In this document: in pieces, positions 35,584-46,044 of the stretch
How the letters are laid out: each line of letters begins with the position of its first letter
Position numbering within the stretch: position 1 is the stretch's first letter
Assembly (NCBI RefSeq): GCF_000725345.1
Contig: NZ_CP008852.1
Location: 3,154,001-3,218,000 of the forward strand
Source: Pelosinus sp. UFO1
GTDB lineage: Bacteria > Bacillota > Negativicutes > DSM-13327
DNA length: 64,000 bases
Direction of reading: 5' to 3'
Position numbers and translations under genes: made by a program
The notes under the pieces: model-generated
The model's input: the letters and a program-made list of their open reading frames with translations, nothing else
Database searches by the model: none
What the model was told of the DNA's origin: nothing

Positions 35584-36525
35584 TTACTTTTGCAAAATAG
35601 TTGCCATTATATCATTGACAACACCATATGGATTCTTTTCACGACTTTCTACACTGGCTACTAGTTCATCAAATTTTCCATAGTTCTCTAGCTGCTTTCT
35701 TACATACCGGCCAACTTGTTCATCAAGCATAACCAATAGCTCGCTTTTGGTGCGATCTGTACGACGCTCGACGAATTGACCGGATTGTCTCGATTGGGCA
35801 ATCTGTTCTTCTATGGAGGCTAACAAATCGGTAATGCCTTCTCCCCGATTTGCAATGACACGTTTAATTGGCGGACGCCAATCGGTCATTTTTTGATTTA
35901 GGTCTAACATCATTTCTAGTTCCGTATGTAGACGGTCTACACCATCATGGTCTGCTTTGTTAATGGCAAATACATCGCCAATTTCTAATATACCTGCTTT
36001 GATGGCTTGAATGTCGTCACCTAAGCCAGGTACAAGTACGACTAAGGTTGTATCCGCGGTTTTGACAATGTCTACTTCCGATTGACCAACGCCTACGGTT
36101 TCCACTAGAATTACGTCTTTACCCGATGCATCTAGGATTTTTACGGCTTCGGCTGTTTTACGGGATAAACCGCCTAAACTGCCCCGCGTACCCATGCTGC
36201 GGATAAATACACCTTCATCTAATGTCAATTCATTCATGCGTATCCGGTCACCTAAAATAGCCCCACCCGAAAATGGGCTTGTGGGATCAATCGCGATGAT
36301 ACCGACTGTTTTTCCCTGCCGACGATATTCTTTTGCCAATTTATCGGTCAAGGTGCTCTTGCCTGCTCCCGGTGGACCGGTAATGCCTATTATATGAGCA
36401 TTACCGGTATGAGGATATAGTTGCTGCATAATGTTTACTGCATCATCATATTCGTTCTCCACCGCTGTTATCGCCCTTGACAAGGCTAAGCGAGAGCCTT
36501 TTAATAATTCTTCTGCAATGTTCAT
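35584..36525 (-). CDS. meaB: MeaB/ArgK-family GTPase, methylmalonyl-CoA mutase chaperone
   Basis: The 313-residue G3E GTPase has Walker A GPPGAGKSTLTDKL (about 50), the switch ETVGVGQSEVD and NKAD. MeaB guards the mutase by gating adenosylcobalamin loading and preventing inactivation. It lies between the mutase small subunit and the epimerase, the classical context. Confidence 0.95.
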   Translation of the reverse strand: MNIAEELLKGSRLALSRAITAVENEYDDAVNIMQQLYPHTGNAHIIGITGPPGAGKSTLTDKLAKEYRRQGKTVGIIAIDPTSPFSGGAILGDRIRMNELTLDEGVFIRSMGTRGSLGGLSRKTAEAVKILDASGKDVILVETVGVGQSEVDIVKTADTTLVVLVPGLGDDIQAIKAGILEIGDVFAINKADHDGVDRLHTELEMMLDLNQKMTDWRPPIKRVIANRGEGITDLLASIEEQIAQSRQSGQFVERRTDRTKSELLVMLDEQVGRYVRKQLENYGKFDELVASVESREKNPYGVVNDIMATILQK

Positions 36526-36590
36526 TGGTTACACCACCTCATGTTACTATACACTCCCAAAACCGGGGGCATAGTGCAACATACAGCTAT

Positions 36591-36983
36591 TTACTTTACG
36601 TTTGCATTGATGTAATCAATGATGGTCGTAGTGGGTGTGCCTGGTGTAAATACTTCTGCGATACCAGCTGCTTTAAGCGTTGGAATATCGGCATCAGGAA
36701 TAACACCGCCGCCAATCATGAGTACATCGGTCATACCTTTTCCACGAATTAATTCAACAATACGTGGGAACAAGTGATTGTGAGCTCCTGATAATAAGCT
36801 AAGTGCAATTACGTTTACATCCTCTTGCAAAGCCGCTTCTGCGATTTGCTCTGGGGTTTGACGTAATCCTGTATAGATAACCTCAAATCCAGCGTCTCTG
36901 AGCGCACGAGCTACTACTTTCGCTCCGCGATCATGTCCATCTAAACCAGGTTTTGCTACTAATACTCTAACACGTTTTTCCAT
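36591..36983 (-). CDS. methylmalonyl-CoA mutase, cobalamin-binding small subunit
   Basis: 130 residues from the ATG at 36983 ([19 protein letters not shown] upstream); the longer frame that overlaps the large-subunit gene lacks a ribosome site. The B12 motif [14 protein letters not shown] holds the lower-axial His, with [11 protein letters not shown] and SLLSGAHNH further on. The mutase is therefore of the split type, with separate catalytic and B12 subunits, as in archaea and many Clostridia. Confidence 0.95.
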   Translation of the reverse strand: MEKRVRVLVAKPGLDGHDRGAKVVARALRDAGFEVIYTGLRQTPEQIAEAALQEDVNVIALSLLSGAHNHLFPRIVELIRGKGMTDVLMIGGGVIPDADIPTLKAAGIAEVFTPGTPTTTIIDYINANVK

Positions 36984-37002
36984 TGTTACCCCTCCTATCC
37001 TC

Positions 37003-38649
37003 TTACAGTGTTGCATGCGCTTGGTATTCACCAAAGACTTTACGCATTACGCCACAAATTTCGCCTAGTGTTGCATAGGTCTTAACTGCTTCTAAAATAA
37101 TTGGCATTAGGTTTACGCTCTCATCCTTACATGCAGCTTCTAGTTTGCTCAAAGCAGCAGTTACAGCAGCGTTATCACGTTTGGCTCTTAGATCAGCCAA
37201 TTTTTTCTTTTGCAATTCGCCTACAGAAGCATCGACTCGTAAGAGGCCTTCTATTGGTTTTTCTTCGATTTGGAATTTGTTTACTCCAACGATTACGCGA
37301 TCATTGTTTTCCACTTCTTTTTGCCATTTGTAAGCACTGTCTTGGATTTCTCTTTGGATATAACCTTCTTCAATGGCAACAACTGCGCCACCGATATCAT
37401 CAATTTTCTTAATATATTCCCAAGCAGCTGCTTCGATTTCATTGGTCATAGCTTCTACATAGTAGGAACCGGCCAATGGATCGACAACGTCAGCAAGCCC
37501 ACTTTCGTAAGCAACGATTTGTTGGGTACGAAGTGCTACACGTACAGAATCTTCTGTTGGCAATGCCAATGCTTCATCTTTGGAGTTCGTGTGCAAGGAT
37601 TGTGTACCACCCATTACAGCTGCTGCTGTTTGCAAGGCAACACGAACGATGTTGTTTTCAGGTTGTTGTGCAGTTAGCATGGAACCTGCTGTTTGTGTAT
37701 GTACGCGAAGCATCCAAGATTTTGGATTTTTTGCGCCAAAACGTTCTTTCATGACTTTTGCCCATACACGACGGGATGCACGGAACTTCGCTACTTCTTC
37801 TAATACGTTGTTGTGTGCGTTCCAGAAGAAGGATAAACGACCAGCAAAGGCATCAACGTCAAGGCCTGCTTTAATCGCTGCTTCACAATACGCAATACCA
37901 TCCGCAATGGTGAAAGCGATTTCTTGGGCAGCAGTGGAGCCGGCTTCACGGATATGGTAACCGGAAATGGAAATGGTGTTCCAGTTCGGTACATTCTTGG
38001 AGCAATATTCAAAGATGTTAGTGATTAAACGCATAGAAGGTTTTGGAGGGAAAATGTATGTACCACGTGCTGCATATTCTTTCAAAATATCATTTTGAAT
38101 GGTACCGTTTAATTTGTCAGCTCCAATGCCATTCTTTTCAGCTACGGCAATGTACATGGCAAGTAATACGGATGCAGGAGCATTAATTGTCATGGAGGTG
38201 GATACTTTGCCTAAATCGATTTGATCAAACAAAATTTCCATATCTGCCAAGGAGTCAATCGCTACCCCAACTTTACCGACTTCGCCTTCGGAGATGATAT
38301 CATCCGAATCATAACCAATTTGGGTTGGTAAGTCGAAGGCGCAAGAAAGGCCTGTGCTGCCTGATTCTAACAGGTAGCGATATCTTTTGTTGGATTCTTC
38401 TGCTGTGGAGAAACCTGCATACATACGCATGGTCCAGAAACGACCGCGATACATAGTAGGTTGTACACCACGAGTGAAAGGATAAGAGCCTGGTAATCCT
38501 AGATCACGCTCATAATCTTGTCCCTCAAGGTCTAATGGAGTATAGAGTCTGTTATACTCCAGGTTTTTGCGTTCTGGGAATTTTGCACTTGCTTTTTCTA
38601 CTTTGGCAGTATACTCCGCCACTTTTGCTTTCAAACTTTCATTATCCAT
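37003..38649 (-). CDS. methylmalonyl-CoA mutase, catalytic large subunit
   Basis: The 548-residue TIM-barrel subunit converts succinyl-CoA to (R)-methylmalonyl-CoA. Landmarks: [25 protein letters not shown] (read as two motifs, about 34-58), [18 protein letters not shown] (about 230) and [13 protein letters not shown]. The C-terminal B12 domain of fused mutases is absent and supplied by the next gene. The ATG has GGAGG upstream. Confidence 0.96.
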   Translation of the reverse strand: MDNESLKAKVAEYTAKVEKASAKFPERKNLEYNRLYTPLDLEGQDYERDLGLPGSYPFTRGVQPTMYRGRFWTMRMYAGFSTAEESNKRYRYLLESGSTGLSCAFDLPTQIGYDSDDIISEGEVGKVGVAIDSLADMEILFDQIDLGKVSTSMTINAPASVLLAMYIAVAEKNGIGADKLNGTIQNDILKEYAARGTYIFPPKPSMRLITNIFEYCSKNVPNWNTISISGYHIREAGSTAAQEIAFTIADGIAYCEAAIKAGLDVDAFAGRLSFFWNAHNNVLEEVAKFRASRRVWAKVMKERFGAKNPKSWMLRVHTQTAGSMLTAQQPENNIVRVALQTAAAVMGGTQSLHTNSKDEALALPTEDSVRVALRTQQIVAYESGLADVVDPLAGSYYVEAMTNEIEAAAWEYIKKIDDIGGAVVAIEEGYIQREIQDSAYKWQKEVENNDRVIVGVNKFQIEEKPIEGLLRVDASVGELQKKKLADLRAKRDNAAVTAALSKLEAACKDESVNLMPIILEAVKTYATLGEICGVMRKVFGEYQAHATL

Positions 38650-38668
38650 ACTAAAAATCCTCCTTCAC

Positions 38669-40174
38669 TTACTTTTTCATGCTACCAGTTTCTAAGAAAC
38701 GGGTATGCCATGAAAGGGCTTCTGATAAAATATGTGGTGTATGGGCACATTTGGTAGCTGCCTCGGCTCTTTCCAAATAGTCCATAAGCATTGGCTTATA
38801 GTCAGGATGAGCACAATTTTCTATAATTACCCGCGCCCGTTCTCTTGGACTGAGTCCACGGACATCGGCTACACCCAATTCTGTTACAAAGATATCCACG
38901 TCATGTTCGCTATGGTCTGCATGCGATACCATAGGCACGATGGAGGATATGGCGCCATTTTTGGCGGTGGAGGTACTAAAGAAGCAGGTCAAATAGGCAT
39001 TACGAGCAAAGTCTCCTGAGCCGCCTATACCATTCATCATTTTGCTTCCCATAATATGTGTGGAATTTACATTCCCATATATGTCAAGTTCTATCGCAGT
39101 ATTCATGGCAATAACACCAATGCGTCTAGCTACTTCAGGGCTATTGGCAATTTCTTGCGGACGCAGCATCATGATTTTGCGATAGGAATCAATATTCTTG
39201 TAGAATCTTTCAAGGCCTGCAGGTGATGGTGAGAAAGAAGTACCTGAGGCAAACTTTAACTTCCCAGCATCCGCTAAGTCTAGCATTCCATCTTGGATAA
39301 CTTCTGTATACACTTCTAAATCAGTAAAATCAGATTCAGCAAAGCCACTGACAACCGCATTGGCTACCGATCCTACACCGGATTGTAACGGTAAGAGTCC
39401 TTTTGGCATACGTCCCGCTTTAATATCGGCTTTCAAAAAGTCAATGAAATGTTTACTCATGGCTCTAGCATCATCGTCAATGGCTGCTAAATCACGAACA
39501 TCATCACGGATGTCGCAAGGAACGATATAAGTTATCTTGTCCAAACCACATGGAATATATGGAGTTCCAATACGATCATCTGCTTTTGCAATGTTAATGG
39601 GTAAACGATGAGGAGGATCAAGAGGAATATACACATCGTGCATCCCTTCAAGAGCCAATGGCTGGGATGTATTGATTTCAACAATAACAATATCAGCACT
39701 TTGTACAAAAGATGCAGAATTTCCCATAGACGTCGTTGGTACGATATGTCCTTCTTCGGTAATCGCACACGCTTCTACAATGGCTACATCCACTTTACCG
39801 CCCAAAAATCCATATCTGGATAGTTGTGCTGTTTCGCTTAAATGCAAATCGCAATATTTAACGCCACCGGAATTCAGTGACTTACGGATTTCATTATTTG
39901 TTTGATAAGGTAACCGTTTATTGATCCCATTTACTGCTGCTAATGCGCCATCTAGCTCTTTACCGACTGACGCACCAGTCCAAAGGTTGATTTGAAAATG
40001 ATCTTTCTTGATTCTTTCAGCTAGAGCCATTGGTACAGCTTTTGGGTAACCAGATGGTGTAAATCCACTAGTTCCGATATTCATTCCCGGCTTAATAATT
40101 GCTGCAGCTTGCTCTGCGCTTACAATTTTTGCATGAAGCGCTTTGTTACGCACACGATCTTTGATATCAATCAT
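38669..40174 (-). CDS. succinyl-CoA:acetate/propionate CoA-transferase (acetyl-CoA hydrolase family)
   Basis: A 501-residue family I CoA transferase. Signatures: IGTSGFTPSGYPKAVP (about 32), EINTSQP (about 170), GSGDFARNA and VTELGVADVRGLSPRERA near the C-terminus. Placed first in the mutase operon, it most likely moves CoA from propionyl-CoA to succinate, closing the propionate cycle. The ATG at 40174 follows GGAGG; the TTG at 40192 overlaps that site. Acetate or butyrate may also be acceptors. Confidence 0.9.
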   Translation of the reverse strand: MIDIKDRVRNKALHAKIVSAEQAAAIIKPGMNIGTSGFTPSGYPKAVPMALAERIKKDHFQINLWTGASVGKELDGALAAVNGINKRLPYQTNNEIRKSLNSGGVKYCDLHLSETAQLSRYGFLGGKVDVAIVEACAITEEGHIVPTTSMGNSASFVQSADIVIVEINTSQPLALEGMHDVYIPLDPPHRLPINIAKADDRIGTPYIPCGLDKITYIVPCDIRDDVRDLAAIDDDARAMSKHFIDFLKADIKAGRMPKGLLPLQSGVGSVANAVVSGFAESDFTDLEVYTEVIQDGMLDLADAGKLKFASGTSFSPSPAGLERFYKNIDSYRKIMMLRPQEIANSPEVARRIGVIAMNTAIELDIYGNVNSTHIMGSKMMNGIGGSGDFARNAYLTCFFSTSTAKNGAISSIVPMVSHADHSEHDVDIFVTELGVADVRGLSPRERARVIIENCAHPDYKPMLMDYLERAEAATKCAHTPHILSEALSWHTRFLETGSMKK

Positions 40175-40227
40175 TTTAACATTTTCCTCCAAACATTTAT
40201 AAAATGGGAACTACATAATCTGAGGAA

Positions 40228-40770
40228 TCATTTAGATCCTGCTATATCAGCAAGAATCACTCTTTCCTCATTTATCATTACTTTACCCGGTAGCACTCTA
40301 TGAAGTTCACCTAAGAATAAATCTCCGGGCTTGAAATAAATTCGGCAATTTTCTTTTTTTCCATTTATTGTAGTAACTGTATATGCAATGGTCCAAACAT
40401 CACTTGCATCCAGGGCTGAATGGAGCCTATAGGTTCTGCGAAACTTCGTAATTTCTACAAGTTTAGGCTGATACTTATAAATTCCTATTATTGAAGGATA
40501 AAATATATCATACCGTTTTTTACCCCAAAGACTAGATTTATTAAAAACCAAACATTTATCATACATCTCGCAAGTATATTTTGCGTTTATGCGATTAAAT
40601 AATACAACTAAAAAAAGAGCATCGAAGGCAAATTCTAGTGGCTGAAAGATATTCATCGTAACTAGTTTTATGATATTTAAGGTTAATAATACAGCGAAGA
40701 ATGTGATTCCAACCATCATTATAATTGTATTTTTTTTTGTAGATGTGGATGTTACTCGTAATCTGTTCAT
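40228..40770 (-). CDS. membrane protein with PH-like C-terminal domain, function unknown
   Basis: 180 residues with two N-terminal membrane helices (about 17-37 and 44-60) followed by a beta-rich domain of about 115 residues (VFNKSSLWGKKRYDIFYPSIIGIY), reminiscent of bacterial PH-like domains. It lies between the carrier and the CoA transferase genes. No specific family recognised. Confidence 0.65.
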   Translation of the reverse strand: MNRLRVTSTSTKKNTIIMMVGITFFAVLLTLNIIKLVTMNIFQPLEFAFDALFLVVLFNRINAKYTCEMYDKCLVFNKSSLWGKKRYDIFYPSIIGIYKYQPKLVEITKFRRTYRLHSALDASDVWTIAYTVTTINGKKENCRIYFKPGDLFLGELHRVLPGKVMINEERVILADIAGSK

Positions 40771-40800
40771 ATTAGCATCCCCTCACAGATATTCTTAGAT

Positions 40801-40847
40801 AAAAGGGGGAGAGTTGAAACCTTCGTTTCAACGCCCTCCCCCTTTAA
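40801..40847 (-). terminator. terminator of the decarboxylase/carrier operon
   Basis: AAAGGGGGAG..GTTGAAAC / GTTTCAAC..CTCCCCCTTT forms a long GC-rich stem downstream of the carrier gene. Confidence 0.88.
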
Positions 40848-40894
40848 GTAATAACTTCATTCAGAATGAAACCAGAATGGAGAGCAAGGAGGAA

Positions 40895-42271
40895 TTACAA
40901 ACCAAGCAATCCGAAAAATACGTAACAAAGAACGGCACCAACCACAGACATGGAGAATCCCCAAATTAACAATTGTCGGAATAACTTACCCTTATCTTCC
41001 TTCTCATCAGCACAAGCGATACAAATTGCACCGAAAAGTGACAATGGCGAAGTGTCAACCATATGAGAACCAACATTAATCGAGGAAATCATGGATATGG
41101 CATTACCACCGCCCAGTTGTTCAATTAAACCTGGCACTAGCGGCAAGAACATTGGCATTACCACTCCGGAAGAACTCGAATAGGCAGAGATAACACCGGT
41201 TACTAAAGCTAATACACCATTGACACTAACTGGATTGGATATAGCGGCAATGATACCTACAAGAGCATTTAATCCACCAGCCTTGTCCATAACATCAATT
41301 AAAATTCCCATACCACCTACCATGATGATAACAGACCAAGGAATTGATTTAACAGCAGCTTTGCTGTCCCCAGCATTGGCAATTAAAAGAACCGTAGAAA
41401 GCAAGAAGGCGACAGCTCCTACATTGGTTGCTTTACCAGTACCAATAAGATTCATTATTGTTGGGGTAAATAAACTTTTTGTTATTGCTAAGCTTGGTAG
41501 AATAACTAAAAGGATTAATATCCCTACACATCCAAGAGTCAGCCATTGGCTCCTGTCAAAAGGTTCTGGTTTCGGCGCAATGTCATCAATACTTAAAGTA
41601 GAATGACGTTGTCTGCGTATCCACGCCCAACCGCCAAATACCATAAAGCCACCAACGTTGCCAACAACTTGAGCAATTTCAGAATTTAAATGAATTTTCC
41701 AAGCCAGCATATTTAGGTCCCCTAAATGCTGTCCCATCGCTTCAAGTTGAGGTACCATTTTCAAAAGAAAAGAATTCGAGATAATCCCAGTAGGAGCGAT
41801 CGGCGAGAAGGCTGCACCATTTGCTGCTCCAACAACTAAGAGGGTCATTAAAAAGGCGTTCATACCAATGCGACCGGCAATGGACATAACTACAGGTGCC
41901 ATCAGTGTTACGGTCGCGATGTTACCAGGACCAATGGTCGTTATAATTGTAATTAACACGAAAATAATTAAGGGAATTAATGCCGTATTACCTTTTGCCA
42001 AGCGTATGGCATTGGCAGTTAGTTTTTCCATCGTTCCGTTGGTAGTAGCAATACCAAATAGGAATGTTACACCTGTTAATACCATAAACAAGTCTAGAGG
42101 CCATGCTTGCATAACCTTAACAGCGGAAAGATCTGCAAAAATGGCACCAATACCAATACCAAAAGCGATAGCAACGATGCCGACATTTAAGTCTTCATTA
42201 TACATGGATATACCAACTACAATAATAACGCCGATTAATGAAGCAATAGCTGCAGTAGACATTTCGAGCAT
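40895..42271 (-). CDS. MatC/SLC13-like dicarboxylate carrier
   Basis: A 458-residue membrane protein with about 11 hydrophobic helices, TIGPGNIATVTLMAPVVM and GAANGAAFSPIAPTGIISNS in the first half, and a related AYSSSSGVVMPMFLP plus INVGSHMVDTSPLSLFGA in the second, an inverted-repeat layout seen in ion-transporter superfamily carriers such as MatC. Directly downstream of the methylmalonyl-CoA decarboxylase genes; malonate, succinate or another dicarboxylate are the plausible substrates. Exact substrate unknown. Confidence 0.78.
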   Translation of the reverse strand: MLEMSTAAIASLIGVIIVVGISMYNEDLNVGIVAIAFGIGIGAIFADLSAVKVMQAWPLDLFMVLTGVTFLFGIATTNGTMEKLTANAIRLAKGNTALIPLIIFVLITIITTIGPGNIATVTLMAPVVMSIAGRIGMNAFLMTLLVVGAANGAAFSPIAPTGIISNSFLLKMVPQLEAMGQHLGDLNMLAWKIHLNSEIAQVVGNVGGFMVFGGWAWIRRQRHSTLSIDDIAPKPEPFDRSQWLTLGCVGILILLVILPSLAITKSLFTPTIMNLIGTGKATNVGAVAFLLSTVLLIANAGDSKAAVKSIPWSVIIMVGGMGILIDVMDKAGGLNALVGIIAAISNPVSVNGVLALVTGVISAYSSSSGVVMPMFLPLVPGLIEQLGGGNAISMISSINVGSHMVDTSPLSLFGAICIACADEKEDKGKLFRQLLIWGFSMSVVGAVLCYVFFGLLGL

Positions 42272-42379
42272 AGAAGTAATCCTCCTTGTATTATTATTTT
42301 TCCTGTAAAAGAACCTGATCCTAAATGGTCTTTAAAATTGCATTAATACAATGACTGCCACTCAATTTCCAGTTCAATG

Positions 42380-42514
42380 TTAGTCTTCATCCTCACCCGC
42401 TGGAAAAGCCTTATGCAATAATGTAGTTGCCAGCATAAAGATACCAATAACAACAAACATTGTTGGTAACGCAATCCCCATCATAGTGACCGCTTTTAAA
42501 AATGCTCCATCCAT
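42380..42514 (-). CDS. small OadG-like membrane subunit of the Na+ pump (44 aa)
   Basis: A 44-residue frame (MDGAFLKAVTMMGIALPTMF..) with a GAGGTG ribosome site 12 nt upstream, one hydrophobic helix (about 11-32) and an acidic tail GEDED. It lies 19 nt after the beta-subunit gene. The helix resembles the N-terminal membrane segment of OadG/MmdD-type subunits. It is shorter than most ORF cut-offs and easily missed. Confidence 0.7.
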   Translation of the reverse strand: MDGAFLKAVTMMGIALPTMFVVIGIFMLATTLLHKAFPAGEDED

Positions 42515-42533
42515 TAGAATAACACCTCACTTT

Positions 42534-43691
42534 TTATTTGGTTAACGCAGGTATTAATGCTAGTACTAAGCCACCAGCTACAACTGATGCTACCTGGCCA
42601 GCCACATTAACTCCAATTGCATGCTGAATGATAAAGTTGGTTGGATCTTCCTTTAATGCCATTTTAGCAATAACCCGACCTGACATAGGGAATGCAGAAA
42701 TACCACAAGCGCCAATCATAGGGTTAATTTTCTCTTTGCTAAACAGGTTTATTAATTTCGCAAATAATACTCCACCTGCAGTATCGAAGACGAAGGCAAC
42801 TGCACCAAGCCCCATAATCATTGCTACTTGTACAGTTAAGAAGTTGTCACCGGACATAGTACCCCCGATAGTAATACCTAAGAGTAAGGTTACCAAATTT
42901 GCTAGCTCGTTTTGCGCGGCATTGGAAAGATTGTCGACCACGCCTGAAACCTTAATAATATTCCCAAACATCAAACTACCAATTAGTGCAACGGATATAG
43001 GAGCTACGATACCTGCAATGAGCGTAATCATAACAGGGAATAAAAACTTAGTAGTTTGCGAAACCGGATCTTCATCCGAATAGCCCATTTTAATCTTGCG
43101 TTCTGCTTCCGTTGTTAAAGCCTTGATAACAGGCGGCTGAATAACGGGAACTAATGACATATAAGAATAGGCTGCAACTGATAATGGCCCTAGCAACTCT
43201 TGAGCAAAACGGCTAGCAACATAAATTGTTGTAGGACCATCAGCAGCACCTATAATACCGATCGAAGCTGCATGTTCAAAAGAAAAACCCATTAAAGTTG
43301 CAAAAATAGCTGTAGCAAAAATTCCGACTTGAGCTGCAGCAGCAAACAGCATTACGATAGGTCGTCTAATTAGCGGTGTAAAATCACACATAGCACCAAT
43401 AGCGACAAATATCAGTACAGGGAACAATTCATTGGCAATGCCCCCCTTGTATAAGACCCATAGAAATCCTTCTTCTCCCACTACCTGTGAAATAGCTGAC
43501 GAATGTGGAATATTGGCCAATAGAGCACCAAAGCCAATCGGTAAAAGTAAGGCAGGTTCATAGTCGCGCTTTACAGCAAGATAAATAAGCAAAGCACTAA
43601 TGCCCCACATAACCACATGCTTCCATGTCAAGCCAATAAATCCCATAAGCAGTTCATCTAACCAAGGATACTGTAATAATAAAGACTCCAT
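42534..43691 (-). CDS. mmdB: methylmalonyl-CoA decarboxylase beta subunit (Na+ pump)
   Basis: The 385-residue OadB/MmdB/GcdB membrane protein couples carboxybiotin decarboxylation to Na+ export. Typical stretches are DFTPLIRRP, GAADGPTTIYVASR (with the functional Asp) and CGISAFPMSGRVI, with about nine or ten hydrophobic helices. Downstream of the biotin carrier. It gives the organism a sodium gradient from propionate formation. Confidence 0.95.
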   Translation of the reverse strand: MESLLLQYPWLDELLMGFIGLTWKHVVMWGISALLIYLAVKRDYEPALLLPIGFGALLANIPHSSAISQVVGEEGFLWVLYKGGIANELFPVLIFVAIGAMCDFTPLIRRPIVMLFAAAAQVGIFATAIFATLMGFSFEHAASIGIIGAADGPTTIYVASRFAQELLGPLSVAAYSYMSLVPVIQPPVIKALTTEAERKIKMGYSDEDPVSQTTKFLFPVMITLIAGIVAPISVALIGSLMFGNIIKVSGVVDNLSNAAQNELANLVTLLLGITIGGTMSGDNFLTVQVAMIMGLGAVAFVFDTAGGVLFAKLINLFSKEKINPMIGACGISAFPMSGRVIAKMALKEDPTNFIIQHAIGVNVAGQVASVVAGGLVLALIPALTK

Positions 43692-43771
43692 TGCTATTCC
43701 TCCTTATATCGTGTATAGAAAATTCCAAGTCTGATGCACTATTGTAAATGTTGTGCATCAAATTTCTTGAT

Positions 43772-44194
43772 CTAGTTACCTATAATTATTAAGACTTGTC
43801 CAGGTTTAACATTATCATCATTGTTTGTATTCACTGACTTTACAGTACCATTTACTGGTGAGGCAATTTCATTCTGCATCTTCATGGCTTCAAGAATTAT
43901 AAGTACATCGCCCTTTTTAACTTTATCTCCGACCTTAACATTTACTTTACTTACTTTACCAGGCATTGGAGCTGGAATGGTTGTATCACCAGCAGCGGCA
44001 GCAACCTGTACAGGTGCTGCTTTAGGAGCAGCAGGAGTAGGAGCAGGAGCAGCGGTTACTGTAGGGGTAGCAGTAGCAGCCGTAGTAGTAGCGGCTGCTG
44101 CAGAAAAACCTGTAGCTCCGGTTCCACCTGTTTTTTCAACTTCCACCAAGTAAGAAACTCCGTTGATACTAATTGTAAGATCCATTTTATTCAT
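43772..44194 (-). CDS. mmdC: biotin carboxyl carrier subunit (gamma)
   Basis: 140 residues: a short N-terminal beta domain, an Ala/Pro/Thr-rich flexible linker (about 27-70) and a biotinyl domain with EAMKMQNEI, whose Lys is the biotin site (about residue 108). It shuttles CO2 from the alpha to the beta subunit. AGGAGG precedes its ATG. The linker composition is typical of these carriers. Confidence 0.95.
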   Translation of the reverse strand: MNKMDLTISINGVSYLVEVEKTGGTGATGFSAAAATTTAATATPTVTAAPAPTPAAPKAAPVQVAAAAGDTTIPAPMPGKVSKVNVKVGDKVKKGDVLIILEAMKMQNEIASPVNGTVKSVNTNNDDNVKPGQVLIIIGN

Positions 44195-44212
44195 GTTCTA
44201 AATACCTCCTAT

Positions 44213-44491
44213 TTAAGATTGGGGAAAACTACGAGCATCCATTAACTTTTGACGGCCCGTTGCGGCCCATGCATTACTTATGCGATTAATTTTAAAAGAA
44301 ATACCTGGATTTTCAGCAGTAAACATGACATACGCTGCAGCCGCGATTACAGCTACAATTTCGGGACTTATCGCATCAGGTGATAACTGTTGTGCTTCTT
44401 CTGTTTTAGTGCTAGCTATTTCTTGTGAGGTATCTTTTTCCTTTTTACATTTTGATTTATCCTCACCAAACAAGAATGAAAACATCCCCAT
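44213..44491 (-). CDS. delta/epsilon-like subunit of methylmalonyl-CoA decarboxylase
   Basis: 92 residues: a charged N-terminal part, then ISPEIVAVIAAAAYVMF (about 42-58) and a C-terminal FKINRISNAWAATGRQKLMDARSF, the conserved C-terminal motif of MmdD/MmdE and GcdD subunits that bind the carboxyltransferase. The membrane helix normally found at the N-terminus of delta subunits is missing here and may be supplied by the 44-residue protein at 42380-42514. Confidence 0.8.
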   Translation of the reverse strand: MGMFSFLFGEDKSKCKKEKDTSQEIASTKTEEAQQLSPDAISPEIVAVIAAAAYVMFTAENPGISFKINRISNAWAATGRQKLMDARSFPQS

Positions 44492-44514
44492 CTTTGCACC
44501 TCCTTTTATACCAA

Positions 44515-46044
44515 TTACAAGGGTATGTTCCCATGTTTTTTAGCTGGGCGCGTTTCACGTTTTGATTCAAGCATACTTAAAGATGTAATAATATAAGGTC
44601 TGGTTTGTTGAGGTTCAATAATAATATCAACAAAACCACGTTCAGCTGCTTTATAAGGAGTAGCAAACTCTTCTATATATTTTTCCGTTTTTGCTGCAAC
44701 CTCTGCATCGCCTCGGAAAATAATGTTTGCTGCACCAGCAGGCCCCATTACTGCAATTTCAGCGCTAGGCCATGCCAATACTTGATCGGCACCCAGATCC
44801 TGAGAACACATTGCTAAATATGAGCCTCCATAGGCTTTACGTAAGATCACTGTAATTTTGGGAACAGTTGCCTCCGAATAGGCGTAAAGCATTTTTGCAC
44901 CATGTCTTATAATCCCGTTAAATTCTTGGTCAGTACCAGGAAGGAAACCAGGAACATCCACTAAATTAACAAGAGGAATATTAAAAGCATCGCAGAACCG
45001 AATAAATCTAGCAGACTTGTCCGATGAGTTGACATCAAGGCAACCTGCCATTACTTTCGGCTGGTTAGCAATAATCCCGACTGTTTTACCGTCAAAACGT
45101 GCAAAGCAAGTGATAATATTCTGTGCATAATGTTCGTGAACTTCACAAAATTGTCCACTATCAACAATGGATTGTATCACATCTTTCATATCATAAGGTT
45201 GGTTTGGATTATCTGGAATAACTGAGACCAAACTGTCTTCCATACGGTTGGAATCATCGGTCGTTTGTATTAGAGGAACATTATCAAGATTATTAGCAGG
45301 TAAAAAGCTTAGGAGATTTCTAATCTGATTAAGGCAGTCCTCTTCATTTTCTGCAGCAAAATGTGACACCCCAGAAATACTATTATGAGCCATAGCCCCA
45401 CCAAGTTCCTCAGCTGTAACCTCTTCACCTGTTACCGACTTAATTACTTGTGGTCCAGTAATAAACATCTGTGAAGTATTTTTTACCATGAAAATGAAAT
45501 CCGTCAGTGCAGGAGAATAAACCGCACCGCCAGCACACGGTCCCATAATTACTGAAATCTGAGGGATGACTCCAGATGCTAGCGTGTTTTCATAGAAAAT
45601 TTTTCCATATCCTGAAAGTGCATCTACTGCTTCTTGAATGCGTGCACCGCCAGAGTCATTAATGCCAATAATAGGAGCGCCCATCTTTACAGCAAGTCTC
45701 TGTACTTTGACTATTTTAGCAGCATGCATTTCTCCTAAGGAACCACCGACTACAGTAAAATCCTGTGCAAATACATATACTAAGCGACCTTCAATTGTAC
45801 CATAGCCTGTTACCACACCTTCACCCGGAGCTTCTTGCTTCTCCATACCGAAGTTAGTACAACGGTGAGTTACAAATCGGTCAAGCTCCACAAATGTATT
45901 TGAATCTAATAATTTTTCAATACGCTCACGTGCAGTCATTTTACCTGCGGCATGTTGTTTTTCAATACGTTTAGCACCGCCACCTGCCATGATTTTGTCA
46001 CTGTACTTTTGCATTTCTTGGATTTTCTCGATTGTTGTAGACAA
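44515..46044 (-). CDS. mmdA: methylmalonyl-CoA decarboxylase alpha subunit (carboxyltransferase)
   Basis: A 509-residue crotonase-like carboxyltransferase transferring the carboxyl of methylmalonyl-CoA to biotin. Family landmarks are [17 protein letters not shown] (about 110), [14 protein letters not shown] and [16 protein letters not shown] at 46053 is inside the Shine-Dalgarno GGAGGTGG, so the TTG at 46044, 8 nt behind GGAGG, is taken as start. First gene of mmdA-delta-mmdC-mmdB-small subunit-carrier. Propionyl-CoA carboxylase beta is the close alternative, excluded by context. Confidence 0.94.
   Translation of the reverse strand: MSTTIEKIQEMQKYSDKIMAGGGAKRIEKQHAAGKMTARERIEKLLDSNTFVELDRFVTHRCTNFGMEKQEAPGEGVVTGYGTIEGRLVYVFAQDFTVVGGSLGEMHAAKIVKVQRLAVKMGAPIIGINDSGGARIQEAVDALSGYGKIFYENTLASGVIPQISVIMGPCAGGAVYSPALTDFIFMVKNTSQMFITGPQVIKSVTGEEVTAEELGGAMAHNSISGVSHFAAENEEDCLNQIRNLLSFLPANNLDNVPLIQTTDDSNRMEDSLVSVIPDNPNQPYDMKDVIQSIVDSGQFCEVHEHYAQNIITCFARFDGKTVGIIANQPKVMAGCLDVNSSDKSARFIRFCDAFNIPLVNLVDVPGFLPGTDQEFNGIIRHGAKMLYAYSEATVPKITVILRKAYGGSYLAMCSQDLGADQVLAWPSAEIAVMGPAGAANIIFRGDAEVAAKTEKYIEEFATPYKAAERGFVDIIIEPQQTRPYIITSLSMLESKRETRPAKKHGNIPL

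Noticed and set aside
44515-46044. Propionyl-CoA carboxylase beta chain
   Set aside because: Same protein family, but linkage to the Na+-pump beta subunit, biotin carrier and delta-like subunit indicates methylmalonyl-CoA decarboxylase.
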